Shown here in pieces: positions 49,248 to 59,000 of a stretch of DNA of 64,000 nucleotides. Position 1 is the first letter of the stretch; each line of letters begins with the position of its first letter. Below the pieces are notes generated by a model. It was not told where the DNA came from, ran no database searches, and saw only the letters and a program-made list of their open reading frames with translations. The stretch is from IMG/VR virus record IMGVR_UViG_3300027832_000009, positions 1 to 64,000 of that record; one strand, 5' to 3'. This DNA comes from a virus. The position numbers were made by a program, and so were the translations under genes.

Positions 49248-50159
49248 TTAAGCCGGAACAGCTGATGCGGATCGCGATCTACGTGTCGGTGGTGGGTCTA
49301 CAGGCGTGTCCGCATCTTGCTCAATTGCCCGACTTGCCCGTGTTCCGCTGGCCTCTACGGCTGCGGCAACTCCGCTTCTCGCCTCAGTCGCATCCTCTTC
49401 ACGTGCTTTCAACGTGTCGTTGATCCTTGTGACAGCTGCGTCGCTGAGTTCTGAAATTACCTGCAGCTCACCTGCTAGTTTGCTGGAAGCTTCAAGCATC
49501 TGCTCAGCGTAGGACAACATGGCGTCGTCCAGCTCGCTGTCCTCCATATTGCTGAGCTCCCGAAAAATGCTGTGTGCCTCCCCGTTCCAGAGCTGATCGT
49601 GCAACCGCTGCATTCTCGCCAGTTCTTTGATCAGCGATCTGATTTGTTTCTCTACCGTTACAGGTACAGCGAACGGCCTACCGTGGCCGCTGTTAGGGTC
49701 CTCTTTGGCGGCCTTGATTTCTGCGTGTAGCGCCGGAGCTGTCAGCTCTTCCCGCACCGCTCGCGAAGCCCACTTCTTCCTTTCTGTCTTCGTAGCACAG
49801 GTTAGTAGTATTGGAATATGTGACCAGGTCAGCCCTACCCCAGTCTTTGCGTTCTTGAGATCCAGCAGCCACTGCAAGTCCTCCGTAGAGAAGTTCTCAA
49901 AGAATCGCAACGCTGTAGTTACCGTTGATGCGTGCTTAGCAACAGCCTCCAACAGAAGCTCGAGGCCGTCTGTACCGTCTGTCCCGCGGTAGCGATCCCC
50001 GTCCTCTTTAACCGCCTGCACTGTCTTACCTAGTTTGTAGTACCACTGAATTGTACCGTCTCGCTGAGCCTGAATCTGCTGCTCCACAACTGCGAGCTTA
50101 GTCAGGAGTGGGGCCGGCATACGCTCGACAACTACATCTCTAACACTTTTCTCTACCAC
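49248..50159 (-). CDS. Hypothetical protein, possible HTH/partition-like
   Basis: Predicted 303 aa; GTG start with AGGAG upstream. Helical throughout: LTKLAVVEQQIQAQRDGTIQ, then GVGLTWSHIPILLTCATKTE followed by RKKWASRAVREELTAPALHA, an arrangement like DUF1016- or ParB-type helical domains where S..H...L is followed by R....A. Long coiled coil at about residues 165-240, and a Ser/Arg/Pro-rich disordered tail. Assignment uncertain. Confidence 0.65.
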   Translation of the reverse strand: MVEKSVRDVVVERMPAPLLTKLAVVEQQIQAQRDGTIQWYYKLGKTVQAVKEDGDRYRGTDGTDGLELLLEAVAKHASTVTTALRFFENFSTEDLQWLLDLKNAKTGVGLTWSHIPILLTCATKTERKKWASRAVREELTAPALHAEIKAAKEDPNSGHGRPFAVPVTVEKQIRSLIKELARMQRLHDQLWNGEAHSIFRELSNMEDSELDDAMLSYAEQMLEASSKLAGELQVISELSDAAVTRINDTLKAREEDATEARSGVAAAVEASGTRASRAIEQDADTPVDPPPTRRSRSASAVPA

Positions 50160-50194
50160 AAAAATCTCCTACAGGGTCTAACCCGTAAAAATTG

Positions 50195-51328
50195 TCACAC
50201 AAAAAGAACACGACCTACCAACAACTTGTAGGCGACAAGCTCAGCACACTCTCGCAGATCTGGTCGCAGCGTTCTGGCTGTTCCCAGCAGTTGCAAAAAC
50301 AGATCCAGCGCAGCTTTCTTGGCGTACTCGGTACCCAGGTGCAGTGGTGGAGCCTCTAGCTCACCGTCGCTGTCTGTTCGCAGTGTTCGCTTCAGGATAT
50401 CTTGAGACAGCTCTTGCTGCAAACCAAGGCTTCGCAGAATACGGACAACAGCGCGAGATTGAACCTCTACAGCTTTTGTCGACATTTCGACACTGTAACC
50501 CAGTGGCCGAGATGCGACTGTTGAAATACCGTGCTCCAGAGCCGCCCACTCGAACTTCTTGTCAAAAACTGTCGAGAACAACTGCGCAACCTTGCCGCCG
50601 AAAGTTACAGCATTGTGCTTGCGAGACATCCTGGCACCGAACGGCTTGAACGGTGCCAGACTGACCCCGTGTGATGAAAACACCGCCACAGACCCACGCA
50701 GGGCTGCCCCGCTTGCCTCCTGAACTGTGAAATAGTACCCCTCGTTGAATGAGTAGGTCTTATCTCGCATAGTAATAATAACCGACGACGCTGGTTTTCG
50801 GAACCAGAGTGTCATCCCCCTACCAATCAGTCGAGCCCCGTAAAAACTACAGGTCGTACCGTGTACGTCTTCGCAAATAGTCAGCGATGTCTGCAACACC
50901 TCATGATTTTTGATGTACTGCTGACTGTTACCTACCAGACCCTCCAAACTGTGGGTCTTCCTATTCACGATCATTCTGTACTTGGCTAACTCTGCAAATC
51001 GCAATTCGACGAGCTTGTTCCACACTCGTACTGCAAACGCGACGTCGAAAACACGGCTGGCGTCTGTGTCAGCTGTACCTATGCCCGCCAACGACTTAAC
51101 GACACGGGCTGTGCCCGGTCCAAGCTTGTGTGCGACTTGCTGAAACATAGACCTACTCAAAACGGCAGACCCATGAATTGTCTTGCCGTTTTTACCGAGC
51201 TTCAGCTGGTCCACTGCAATAATGTCTACCAGCTCTGTGTGCGAGTCCGTCGCTTTCAGTGTCTTCTGCAGTAACTGCAGCTGACCTTGTCCGAATGTCA
51301 CCAGCTCCGGCTCACTGTAAATTTGCAT
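50195..51328 (-). CDS. Hypothetical protein
   Basis: Predicted 377 aa; ATG at 51328 overlaps the end of the upstream gene by 17 bases. Central region strand-rich (SFYGARLIGRGMTLWFRKPA, SSVIITMRDKTYSFNEGYYF). It shares a short (M/G)..WFR...Y pattern with the adjacent 51312-51911 protein, which may mean distant relationship. No known family. Confidence 0.7.
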   Translation of the reverse strand: MQIYSEPELVTFGQGQLQLLQKTLKATDSHTELVDIIAVDQLKLGKNGKTIHGSAVLSRSMFQQVAHKLGPGTARVVKSLAGIGTADTDASRVFDVAFAVRVWNKLVELRFAELAKYRMIVNRKTHSLEGLVGNSQQYIKNHEVLQTSLTICEDVHGTTCSFYGARLIGRGMTLWFRKPASSVIITMRDKTYSFNEGYYFTVQEASGAALRGSVAVFSSHGVSLAPFKPFGARMSRKHNAVTFGGKVAQLFSTVFDKKFEWAALEHGISTVASRPLGYSVEMSTKAVEVQSRAVVRILRSLGLQQELSQDILKRTLRTDSDGELEAPPLHLGTEYAKKAALDLFLQLLGTARTLRPDLRECAELVAYKLLVGRVLFV

Positions 51329-51911
51329 TACTCGCCCAGTCCGTACCAACAGTGTGCGTAAACGACCTCAGCCCTTCCAACACATAGTAGGTACCACGAA
51401 ACCAGAACATAAACCTGCGGCACAGTGTTTCCTGCACTTCTTCAGGTTCCGTATCGAAATCAGGCATACCAGTCTGGGATACCTGATTATGCATTACCTG
51501 GATGGATGCCTGCTTAGCCCAGCTACAGCGGAACACCAACCCAAATCTGACAGCTTTGACGTTTATCTCGTGCTCGCTGGCTACCTTGGCGTACTCATCA
51601 ATCAGCTTCAGCTTAGACAGCTTACCACCAAGCAGCGAGGCATAAGGTAGTTTTCCAGAGTACCTGTTAGTGCTAGCCGCTAACCGCACAGGATAAGAGG
51701 GGAACACAGTGGCAAACTCTGCAAAGGCTACCCTCGGGCTGCCTGTCAGGTTCTGCTGGTGCCGCTTCAATGCTGGGAGCTGTAGCTGGCTACTCGATAA
51801 CTGCAGCAGCTTCGCAACAACTGCCTCCTCAAACTTACCTGTGTCACGGTTGCTACTGTTGTCTTCCGCGTCCTGCTTCAGCTTTTTGAAAAGCTTGTGA
51901 CTATCATTCAT
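51312..51911 (-). CDS. Hypothetical protein
   Basis: Predicted 199 aa; AAGGAG lies 11 bases upstream of ATG 51911. Charged helical N-terminus (LFKKLKQDAEDNSSNRDTGK), then strands ending FMFWFRGTYYVLEGLRSFTH. Forms a coupled pair with the 50195 gene. No family recognised. Confidence 0.7.
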   Translation of the reverse strand: MNDSHKLFKKLKQDAEDNSSNRDTGKFEEAVVAKLLQLSSSQLQLPALKRHQQNLTGSPRVAFAEFATVFPSYPVRLAASTNRYSGKLPYASLLGGKLSKLKLIDEYAKVASEHEINVKAVRFGLVFRCSWAKQASIQVMHNQVSQTGMPDFDTEPEEVQETLCRRFMFWFRGTYYVLEGLRSFTHTVGTDWASNANLQ

Positions 51912-51939
51912 ATTCAGCGTTTCTCCTTCATATTACTTA

Positions 51940-52004
51940 GATGCAACCGCGTTGGCGGTCACCCGTTTTCACATGGAACTTCTTTCGCTCCAACCGGCTG
52001 ATCT
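51940..52004. repeat. 65-bp repeat, copy 1 (family F)
   Basis: About 58 of 65 positions match 52416-52480, in direct orientation. On the minus strand this copy encodes the end of the 51959-52204 protein (DQPVGAKEVPCENG, stop). Confidence 0.7.
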
Positions 52005-52204
52005 TTGTCGTTCGTTTTCGACACAGGTATGCCGTCCGTGATGACAAGCACGCCACAATCAGTCGCACCGAAATGTGACACCTGCTGACCGTCCTGCAGC
52101 GCTTGATTCAAATCCCCCAAATACGCCGTGCGGTTATTACTAAACCAAAATGCTCGTCTGCCCACTGGTTTTACCCCTACAAAAGAATGTTGAAGATGGC
52201 CCAT
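51959..52204 (-). CDS. Hypothetical small protein
   Basis: Predicted 81 aa. Contains SHFGATDCGVLVITDGIPV, a credible strand pair, and ends in the repeated DQPV...VPCEN segment. Its 5' end overlaps the first codons of the plus-strand DUF2158 gene, so the true start may be later. Moderate confidence only. Confidence 0.45.
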   Translation of the reverse strand: MGHLQHSFVGVKPVGRRAFWFSNNRTAYLGDLNQALQDGQQVSHFGATDCGVLVITDGIPVSKTNDKDQPVGAKEVPCENG

Positions 52205-52477
52205 AAATTCGAGCCTGGTGATGTGGTAAAGCTAAACAGCGATACCAAACAGAACCCTGACATGACCGTACAAGGTCACACTGGAAACGGAAAAGTCGTC
52301 TGCAATTGGCGATCCGGCCCGCAGCCGTTTGAAGAAGAATTTGACGAACGGCAACTACAGCTTGTGCGTAGTGCGGACGATGCCGCAAAACCCAAATCAC
52401 AAAAACGAACAATAAGATGCAACCGAGTTGTCGGTCACCTGTTTTCACATGGAACGTCACTCGCTACAACCGGCTGA
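52196..52477 (+). CDS. DUF2158 (YodC-like) protein, plus strand
   Basis: Predicted 93 aa from ATG 52196 (an in-frame ATG is also at 52187). FEPGDVVKLNSDTKQNPDMT, VQGHTGNGKVVCNWRSG and a later EEEFDERQLQLV match DUF2158: GD.V.LKSGGP.MTV....G.V.C.WF...F....L. These are small beta-barrel proteins common in phages, role unknown. The C-terminal 20 residues after RTIRCNRVV are encoded by repeat family F, so this end was probably acquired by the duplication. One of two plus-strand genes here. Confidence 0.75.
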   Translation: MAHKFEPGDVVKLNSDTKQNPDMTVQGHTGNGKVVCNWRSGPQPFEEEFDERQLQLVRSADDAAKPKSQKRTIRCNRVVGHLFSHGTSLATTG

Positions 52478-52480
52478 TCT
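52416..52480. repeat. 65-bp repeat, copy 2 (family F)
   Basis: Direct repeat of 51940-52004. On the plus strand it encodes the tail of the DUF2158 protein. On the minus strand it retains DQPVVASDVPCENR plus a stop, with no start, as a remnant of the 51959-type gene end. Confidence 0.7.
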
Positions 52481-52486
52481 CTAGCC

Positions 52487-52681
52487 TTATGCGGACTTAG
52501 GAACGACTTGCTCGGTCACACGGAGCCATTTTACAATTGGCTGCACCCTACCACCATAATCTGCTGCGTACCACCCGTGTGTTTTCGTCCACATGATTTT
52601 CCCCCACCACCCATCTGCACGCATCGCAACTACCGACTCGCCGTGCTCCGGTAGATTATCTTCGACACTTATCCACTCCAT
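52487..52681 (-). CDS. DUF551 protein
   Basis: Predicted 64 aa; ATG at 52681 with GGAG 6 bases upstream; the longer frame to 52732 overlaps the RecA-like gene. MEWISVEDNLPEHGESVVAM, DGWWG...W and PIVKWLRV are the complete DUF551 pattern (W..V...LP..G..V......G......W.P). A relative of the gene at 4-411. Function of the family unknown. Confidence 0.8.
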   Translation of the reverse strand: MEWISVEDNLPEHGESVVAMRADGWWGKIMWTKTHGWYAADYGGRVQPIVKWLRVTEQVVPKSA

Positions 52682-52712
52682 ACATATCTCCAATAATCGC
52701 CACCTGATTAAT

Positions 52713-54032
52713 TTAGTCGTCGCCACCATCACCCTCCAGCATGTCCGGGAAGTCCGCAGCGCTGAAACTTGCAGGGTCGTCTCTGAATTGCTGCAGGTTT
52801 ACCAGCAGCGCCGCCCGCTGCTTATCACTCTCGGCCGACATAAACTCTGAGTACGGGATACGTTGATCCCAAACTGTTCGCACCTCGATGCCCAGGATTT
52901 CGTACAACTGCACCAAAATATCCTGCCGAGTCTCCAGCAGCCTACCAAGCTGCCGGAATGTGGTCGGAGAGTCTTTCGGTACGCCCAGCACATTCGACCA
53001 CGCCTTTCGCGTAGTCTTGCTGATTACGTGGATATCACACACCTCCTGAAGCCTCCTGTATAAGCCCTTCTTCCCTTTACAGCTCTCGAACGCCAGCAGT
53101 AGCTCTATGCTCGCTGTCTCCCAGTCCCAGGCTGTCTCCTGACGAGGTTTACCATTTGGACCGGGTGCTCTCCACCACAGCAGATCCGCTTTGACAGAGA
53201 ATCTTGAAGGGCCGAGGCTGTTCTTCTGCAGCGTAAACTGCACAGTGATACCGCCGTAATTCGCCTTGTCGATGTCCTTTATTCGGACCATCTTGATCTC
53301 GTAAGTCTCCATGAACTTCACAGACTTACCGCCGGGTATGTCGTCTTTGGGTCTCCCCATCGCATCTGTACCAGGTTTGAGATGGTTTGTCCCGACAACC
53401 GTGAACGGGTAGTTGCGAAGCTGTCCCGGCATAGCCCTCATGAAGCGGCTGATCAGGTTAGCCATCACAGCAAAACCCCTGGATGCAAAACCGTCCGAGT
53501 GGATATTCTCCAACTCGGCTGCTGTGCCCGTTGCTGTAATGCTGTCAACACCCAGTATGAGGGGCCACACTGCTCCGGCCGTTTTAGAGTCTTCGTAGAT
53601 CTCTTTGGTGGAACTAAGTGTCCGGATCAGGAACTCCTGCCACTCCTCCAACGAGGTCGTATCCTCCTTGAAGAACTTGGATGCCCACTCCGGGTTGTAC
53701 TTCAGTATACTGCGACGAAGTTCTGGGCTGTCCTTATTCTCGTTCTGGGCTAGCGCTGCCCCGCCGTTCGCCATGTAGTGCCACCGCATTATCTCATAGA
53801 GAAACGCCGACTTGCAGGAACCCTCCTGCCCTGTCAGCTGCACAATCTTACTCAGCGGAAAGACAGTCGAGCGGAAAAAGTACCGCATCACCAGCGACGG
53901 TAACGGGATACCTGTAACTACGCCGACGTCAGCCGGCTGGACGCTGCCCTTACCTTGCTGCACCCGCTGAGCGGATAACCCTGCAAAACTAGCCGCCACA
54001 GAATCCACTGACTTACCAGATTTCTTTGCCAT
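52713..54032 (-). CDS. RecA/UvsX-like recombinase
   Basis: Predicted 439 aa. P-loop ATPase of the RecA type: Walker A GQEGSCKS at 68-75 (an unusual version of GPESSGKT), Walker B-like LILGVDS at about 161-167, and VVGTNHLKPG where RecA has the NQ-containing loop 2. An acidic C-terminus (DMLEGDGGDD) is also usual in RecA/UvsX. It would form filaments on ssDNA and pair homologous strands in phage recombination. It follows the candidate SSB across a terminator. Confidence 0.8.
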   Translation of the reverse strand: MAKKSGKSVDSVAASFAGLSAQRVQQGKGSVQPADVGVVTGIPLPSLVMRYFFRSTVFPLSKIVQLTGQEGSCKSAFLYEIMRWHYMANGGAALAQNENKDSPELRRSILKYNPEWASKFFKEDTTSLEEWQEFLIRTLSSTKEIYEDSKTAGAVWPLILGVDSITATGTAAELENIHSDGFASRGFAVMANLISRFMRAMPGQLRNYPFTVVGTNHLKPGTDAMGRPKDDIPGGKSVKFMETYEIKMVRIKDIDKANYGGITVQFTLQKNSLGPSRFSVKADLLWWRAPGPNGKPRQETAWDWETASIELLLAFESCKGKKGLYRRLQEVCDIHVISKTTRKAWSNVLGVPKDSPTTFRQLGRLLETRQDILVQLYEILGIEVRTVWDQRIPYSEFMSAESDKQRAALLVNLQQFRDDPASFSAADFPDMLEGDGGDD

Positions 54033-54059
54033 AAATCACTCTCTCTGACACCTGGTTGC

Positions 54060-54093
54060 AAAACAAAGCCCACGCGGAACGACCCGCGTGGGC
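54060..54093 (-). terminator. Intrinsic terminator
   Basis: On the minus strand GCCCACGCGG/CCGCGTGGGC (10-bp stem, 6-base loop) followed by TTTGTTTTG. Ends the operon that includes the candidate SSB gene, immediately before the RecA-like gene, which therefore needs its own promoter or readthrough. Confidence 0.85.
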
Positions 54094-54100
54094 TGACTAA

Positions 54101-54118
54101 CTGGTTATTAATAACCAG
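54101..54118. promoter_or_regulatory. Perfect palindrome CTGGTTATTAATAACCAG (family D)
   Basis: An 18-bp perfect palindrome, the longest member of the GTTAT-NN-ATAAC family, between the stop of the candidate SSB gene and the terminator, upstream of the RecA-like gene. Could be an operator or a second mRNA 3'-end structure. Confidence 0.5.
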
Positions 54119-54121
54119 AGA

Positions 54122-56056
54122 CTATTGAGCAGTTACTCCTGCAGCTGCCTGTGCTGCCGCAAGTGCTAACTGTGCTCGACCGCCACCAGCCGCTGCAGGT
54201 TGTGCAACCTGTGCCGGCATCTGCTGAGCTACCCCTCCAACCTGCTGCTGAGGTGCAGGGTTAGTAGGATACGCTACTGGCATCGCAAAACCTGCGGCTG
54301 GTTGTGTCGCCACGTTGGACACAGGTAGCGGCATTACCGTTGGCTGAACCACCGCTACCGGAGGCATACCAGCCACAAGACCAGCCATGGCAGCGCCCAC
54401 CTGTGCGGGTTGCTGCATCTGCTGAGGCATCTGCTGCATCGGCATCTGCTGCATCGGCATCTGCTGCATCGGCATCTGCTGCATCGGCATCTGCTGCATC
54501 GGCATCTGCTGCATCGGCATCTGCTGCATCGGCATCTGCTGCATCGGCATCTGCTGCGGCATACCCGCCTGCTGTGTCAGCTGGTGGGCAGGGAACCCGC
54601 TGTTTACCTGAGGCATATGCGCCTGCGGCAAACCACCGACAGCCGGAAACACCGCAGCCGGGTTTCCAACAAACGGCGCCGCAACTGTCGCGTTTGCGGT
54701 TGCTGCGTCGGCATACATTGCAGGCTGCTGTGCCGGGTCTACCAGCACAGCCTGCGGTACAGGGTTTAGCGTAGATGGTAGACTAGGCATCGCGCCCTGT
54801 GGCTGTGGCATTACCTGCGAGCCGGTTAACCCGTGTGCTCCGTAGACCCCAGGCATCCCCTGCACACTTGGTGCACCGTACATCCCCGGCATGCTCTGCA
54901 CACCCGGCATACCCTGCATCCCGTAACCTTGCGGCATCATCCCGTGCATAACACCCGGCATACCGTATCCGCCACCAGCCACAGACATGGCCGCTACAGC
55001 CAGCTGCCGAACACGATCTGGAATCCACTCAGGGTGGTCGTGGAACGCGTAGAGAATAACACTTGGTGGGAACTTGTCCGCAATCCACTGAGCCTGCTGC
55101 TCATAATCATGGAACACCAGCGAGGTATCCCACTGGATAGACTGCCCCACCAATTGCGACTTGAACGCCGAGAAGTCCGCGCCAAGTCCGTTGAAGTTAT
55201 CCTCAGCGTAACACGCATACGACGTGTTACCACCACCCTGCGATCGACCACTCCACTGCTGGGCAGCTTGAGCAGCCCAAGCTGCTGGTCCGTTAGGTTG
55301 ACCCGCAGATGCTCTCGCAACACGTGGGTCGGGTTCGTCCCCTTTCCAGAACGTCACAAACCGGCCGCAACCGGGCTCAAGCGATACCATGTCCCCGTTA
55401 ACGAACGAGTTCTGATAGTCCTGCGTTCTAGGATCTGCTCCGGGTAGCATCGCATTCATGAGCGCCTGCAGCTGCCCTGCGGCAGATTGCGTCATACCCA
55501 GCAACTGCGGCTTATCTACCCAACCTTTTGGTGGGTGATTAATCACATTCTTGTGTTGAAAAACCAACACCTGAGAAAAGAACGCCATGCTTGGTTTTGG
55601 GAGCGCTGCCGAACGACCTGTGCCGCCCTGCAACAACGCCGCCCAACCCTGCTGGTCTTGCGCGTTCTTCACAGCGTTACTAACTGCGTTATACAAAATG
55701 TGCGGCGGGCTCTCCTCCACAGGCGGGCTGTGAGTATCCATCACATCCCGAATCAGAAATGAAGCCCCACCACCAGAAGCGTCGCGGCCGAAGTTGGTAA
55801 CTGCTGGGTACGCCCGAATCCAATCCCCGAACGCATTCGGCTCTGCTGATAAGCGGTAAGGCTCAAACAGCGGATTCTCTGGAGTAGCCCCGGACTGCTT
55901 GGGTGGCAGAAATCGCACAGTGCACGCACCGCCCCCCCACGCCAGTCGATACAAGTCCACCATGTTGTGGTCAACCATGAACTGACCACCGAATCTGCCG
56001 CCAGTCAACTGCGATTGCTCACGAAAACTGTACGCACCTGTTGGATTATGAACCAT
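54122..56056 (-). CDS. Candidate ssDNA-binding protein with MQQMP repeats
   Basis: Predicted 644 aa. The N-terminal 330 residues are globular and aromatic-rich (for example GGACTVRFLPPKQS, FWKGDEPDPRVARASAGQPN, QWDTSLVFHDYEQQAQWIAD). From about 365 the chain is disordered Met/Pro/Gly/Gln-rich, including eight exact copies of a QQMPM unit. Position between RecA-like and polymerase genes, the composition and the separate tail fit a phage SSB, but I see no defining OB-fold motif, so this is inference. A virion protein is an alternative. Confidence 0.6.
   Translation of the reverse strand: MVHNPTGAYSFREQSQLTGGRFGGQFMVDHNMVDLYRLAWGGGACTVRFLPPKQSGATPENPLFEPYRLSAEPNAFGDWIRAYPAVTNFGRDASGGGASFLIRDVMDTHSPPVEESPPHILYNAVSNAVKNAQDQQGWAALLQGGTGRSAALPKPSMAFFSQVLVFQHKNVINHPPKGWVDKPQLLGMTQSAAGQLQALMNAMLPGADPRTQDYQNSFVNGDMVSLEPGCGRFVTFWKGDEPDPRVARASAGQPNGPAAWAAQAAQQWSGRSQGGGNTSYACYAEDNFNGLGADFSAFKSQLVGQSIQWDTSLVFHDYEQQAQWIADKFPPSVILYAFHDHPEWIPDRVRQLAVAAMSVAGGGYGMPGVMHGMMPQGYGMQGMPGVQSMPGMYGAPSVQGMPGVYGAHGLTGSQVMPQPQGAMPSLPSTLNPVPQAVLVDPAQQPAMYADAATANATVAAPFVGNPAAVFPAVGGLPQAHMPQVNSGFPAHQLTQQAGMPQQMPMQQMPMQQMPMQQMPMQQMPMQQMPMQQMPMQQMPMQQMPQQMQQPAQVGAAMAGLVAGMPPVAVVQPTVMPLPVSNVATQPAAGFAMPVAYPTNPAPQQQVGGVAQQMPAQVAQPAAAGGGRAQLALAAAQAAAGVTAQ
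54426..54557 (-). repeat. 15-bp tandem repeat (8 copies plus partial)
   Basis: Eight exact copies of GGCATCTGCTGCATC from 54426, then a partial ninth. It encodes the QQMPM units of the candidate SSB tail. Perfect identity, unlike the diverged QV array, means that it is recent or being kept uniform. Confidence 0.9.
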
Positions 56057-56087
56057 TACTCAAAATTCCTTAGTACAGAAAAAACAG

Positions 56088-59000
56088 TTAAATGAATTCG
56101 ACAGGGACACCTGCCGCTGTAGCCGTCTCCTCAGTCATAGACTCACCCCAATTCAGCTGTACCTTGTAATCGATACCGAAATTGTAAGGTGCCCCTACCG
56201 TGATTGGCTTATTGTCCAAACTGCGAGGCCACACTGGGACCTGCTCAATCATACACTTCCTGAGCGTCCCTGCTCGCACAACATTACCACTGCTGTCTAC
56301 CTCATCGCACACAAACTCTCGTATGTGCGGTATCGGTACCTCGAACAGCAGCGAGTCATGAATCTGCATGAGGATTCTGAACGGTACGCTGCCTACCAGT
56401 TTCTTCTCCTCTGAGAAGTTGTGGATTGCAACCCATACCGCATCCGCCACACAATTCTGGATCGGGAAGTTTTTTCCCTGCCGACGCTGATCTGATTCAA
56501 CAGACCTGTTTCTCGTTACAGTGAACCTTCTGTAACGGCCGAATGATCCGGCCAACCAACGCGGATTCTGCGTTCTCTCTTCGCACATGTCAAGGAAGGG
56601 AAGGGTCAACGGGTATTGCATGAAATACGCGTCAATAATCTGCTGACACTGATCAGCCGTAACGTCTGTCCCCTCCTCCTGACACTGCCGGGCTATAGCT
56701 TCAGCCCCCCTACCGTAGGGGATGCCAAAGTTGACACTTTGGTGTGTCAGGATACCACCATAGGTGACGACGTGTGTAGAGTCCGTAGTACAATCATAAA
56801 CTCTTCGATCACCTACTGCTGTCACTTCCCGCGCTAGCTGGAAGTTTGCTCTCAGTTCCAACAACGCATTCAACTCGTTGTAAGCCGCTGTGGCCTCCTC
56901 TGATAGCCGGCCAGGTTCTACAGCACCAAGAATCAACCGCAGCCGTGTAGGACTAAGGCTGACTCGTGCACTCACTCTCGTACATTCACGGCACTTCTCT
57001 TTGGTCTTACCTGTCACATACGGCAACAGCACAGTCAACCTACCAACCTGGTGCGGAATGATGTCTCTGTCCTGTTTGTACGCCCCGCTAGCCACACACT
57101 GAGCTGTTTTGCGTTGTGTGATGAATCCGATGTGCTCCAGGAAATTATCCCGAGACGTGTTACCTCGCACAGCGATCGCATAGTACGTCCCGTCGTAGCC
57201 AGCTCGGCTCTCTGGGGATACTTTACAGATCACAGCAAATGCAGCCAGCAACTGCTGCAGTCCGTACGCCAGCTCGTTACTCGCGGTGGAGTACGTGATC
57301 CCAAAGCTGCTGCCGTTACGCTTTGCCGACCCGTCACCTTCGAACATCCACCTCAGCATGATTCGCAGCAGGTGCTGGGGCCATGACCATACAAACTCTG
57401 GCATCTTGAGGTTGTGAGAACCTCTACCACAAAACTCGCACAACCAGCGAGACAACTCCACGGAATTTATGGCATGTTGAACCGCTCCTTTTGCATTTGC
57501 TTGAGGTGATCGTACCCTGTCGCCAAACAGCCGGAGTAGCAATTGAGTAACTGCTGCAGAAAACTCTGGGTCGTACGCCTCGGATATCCCAATCTGAATA
57601 CAGCCTCTAACCGGGTCATTGCTACCTTCTGCCAGAAACAAACCAATAAACGCAGCCCAGTCTTCGTTGAACGTAGTTGGGAAGTTTATTGATTTGAAAC
57701 TTGCCAGCTGCTCGCACGGAATTGTCACGAACTCTGTGTTGTCCCCAAACGGCCCCACAGCCTGTCTGACAGCAACCCAATCCCCAACAGCGATGTCTTC
57801 AGCATACCGGAATCCATACGAGCCATCAGCGTCGATCACTCGATACTGGTGAGCCCCGGTTGAAGTCAGGCTGAACCCCATCTCTGTTTCTACCTTCAGG
57901 CAGGGTTTAATCCCGCCGGAATAGACCCCAAGCAGCGGCAGATCTTGCCGCTCACTAGCCAGCTGCACAACTCCCGGCCTGGCTTGCCATTCGTCGTCGT
58001 TCAAACCTGCGGCCACTGCTTCAATTAGCAACATACCTTGGGAAGTATGCAGTCTTGTACCCTCCACAACACACTTTGCAGCATTTCTAAACTGCGGAAA
58101 CCCTGCTTTTACCAGCCCTTTTTTAGTTGGTTCGCAGTCTAGCTTAAACGCTTTAACAGCCTGATTGCTGTGGATGTCGTAATACTCTGGGTGATTCTCC
58201 GGCAGAATATTTCTTCTGACGTGCTCAATCATCGCGGCATCTCCGGACAGCCACGCTATCACAGCCAGCTCGGCCCCGGTGTAGTCTGCCTCTATCAGAA
58301 CGTACCCTGGGGAGGCTTTTAACACGCTGCGGATAGGGTGTGAGTAACACGGGGCACCCAACACGCTGAGATAATCGCCCTGCGCCTTCCTCTCTCCGGT
58401 GACCCTGTCCGTTGCCCAGGATCCCAAAATTCTTTTGTAGTCCGCCTCGCGTCGCGACGAGATAGCTTGCAGGTTTGGGCGTGAGCTGGAGCCTCGCCCA
58501 GTTTCCATCGTCTGCCTGAATCTTGTCCTCACTTTACCGTCATCATTTGCCAAACTGGCAATACCCTTATCGTAAACAAAAAATCCGGCTGTGTTTTTTT
58601 GAAATTCTCCATTCGTGTTTGTGAAAGGTGTTCTTAGAAGACCCTTCAGCGTTTGCGAAACAAACACAATATCTCGCAAGAGCATGACCAGCGGGTTACG
58701 GTACCCGAGAATGCCCAACGTCTCCTTATCCGCCGCTGGTGTGTGAACGGCCTCTGCTCTTCGCATGACGACCTTGTCCCACGTCATCGACCGCTTACCT
58801 GTTGTCTTCAACGGGGTAAACCCCAACGACAACGCACCCTCGGGGCGCTGCGCCCTCCGCTGATTTGTAATTGGGTCAATCTTGGGGGAGAACGGCGTCC
58901 CAAACAAAAACTCCACCTTATGTGGGGCGCTGCTTGGATTGAAGGTGGGCCAACTGATTTGAGATCTCAGGTGCGTCAACAGCCTATTATGCACATCGAT

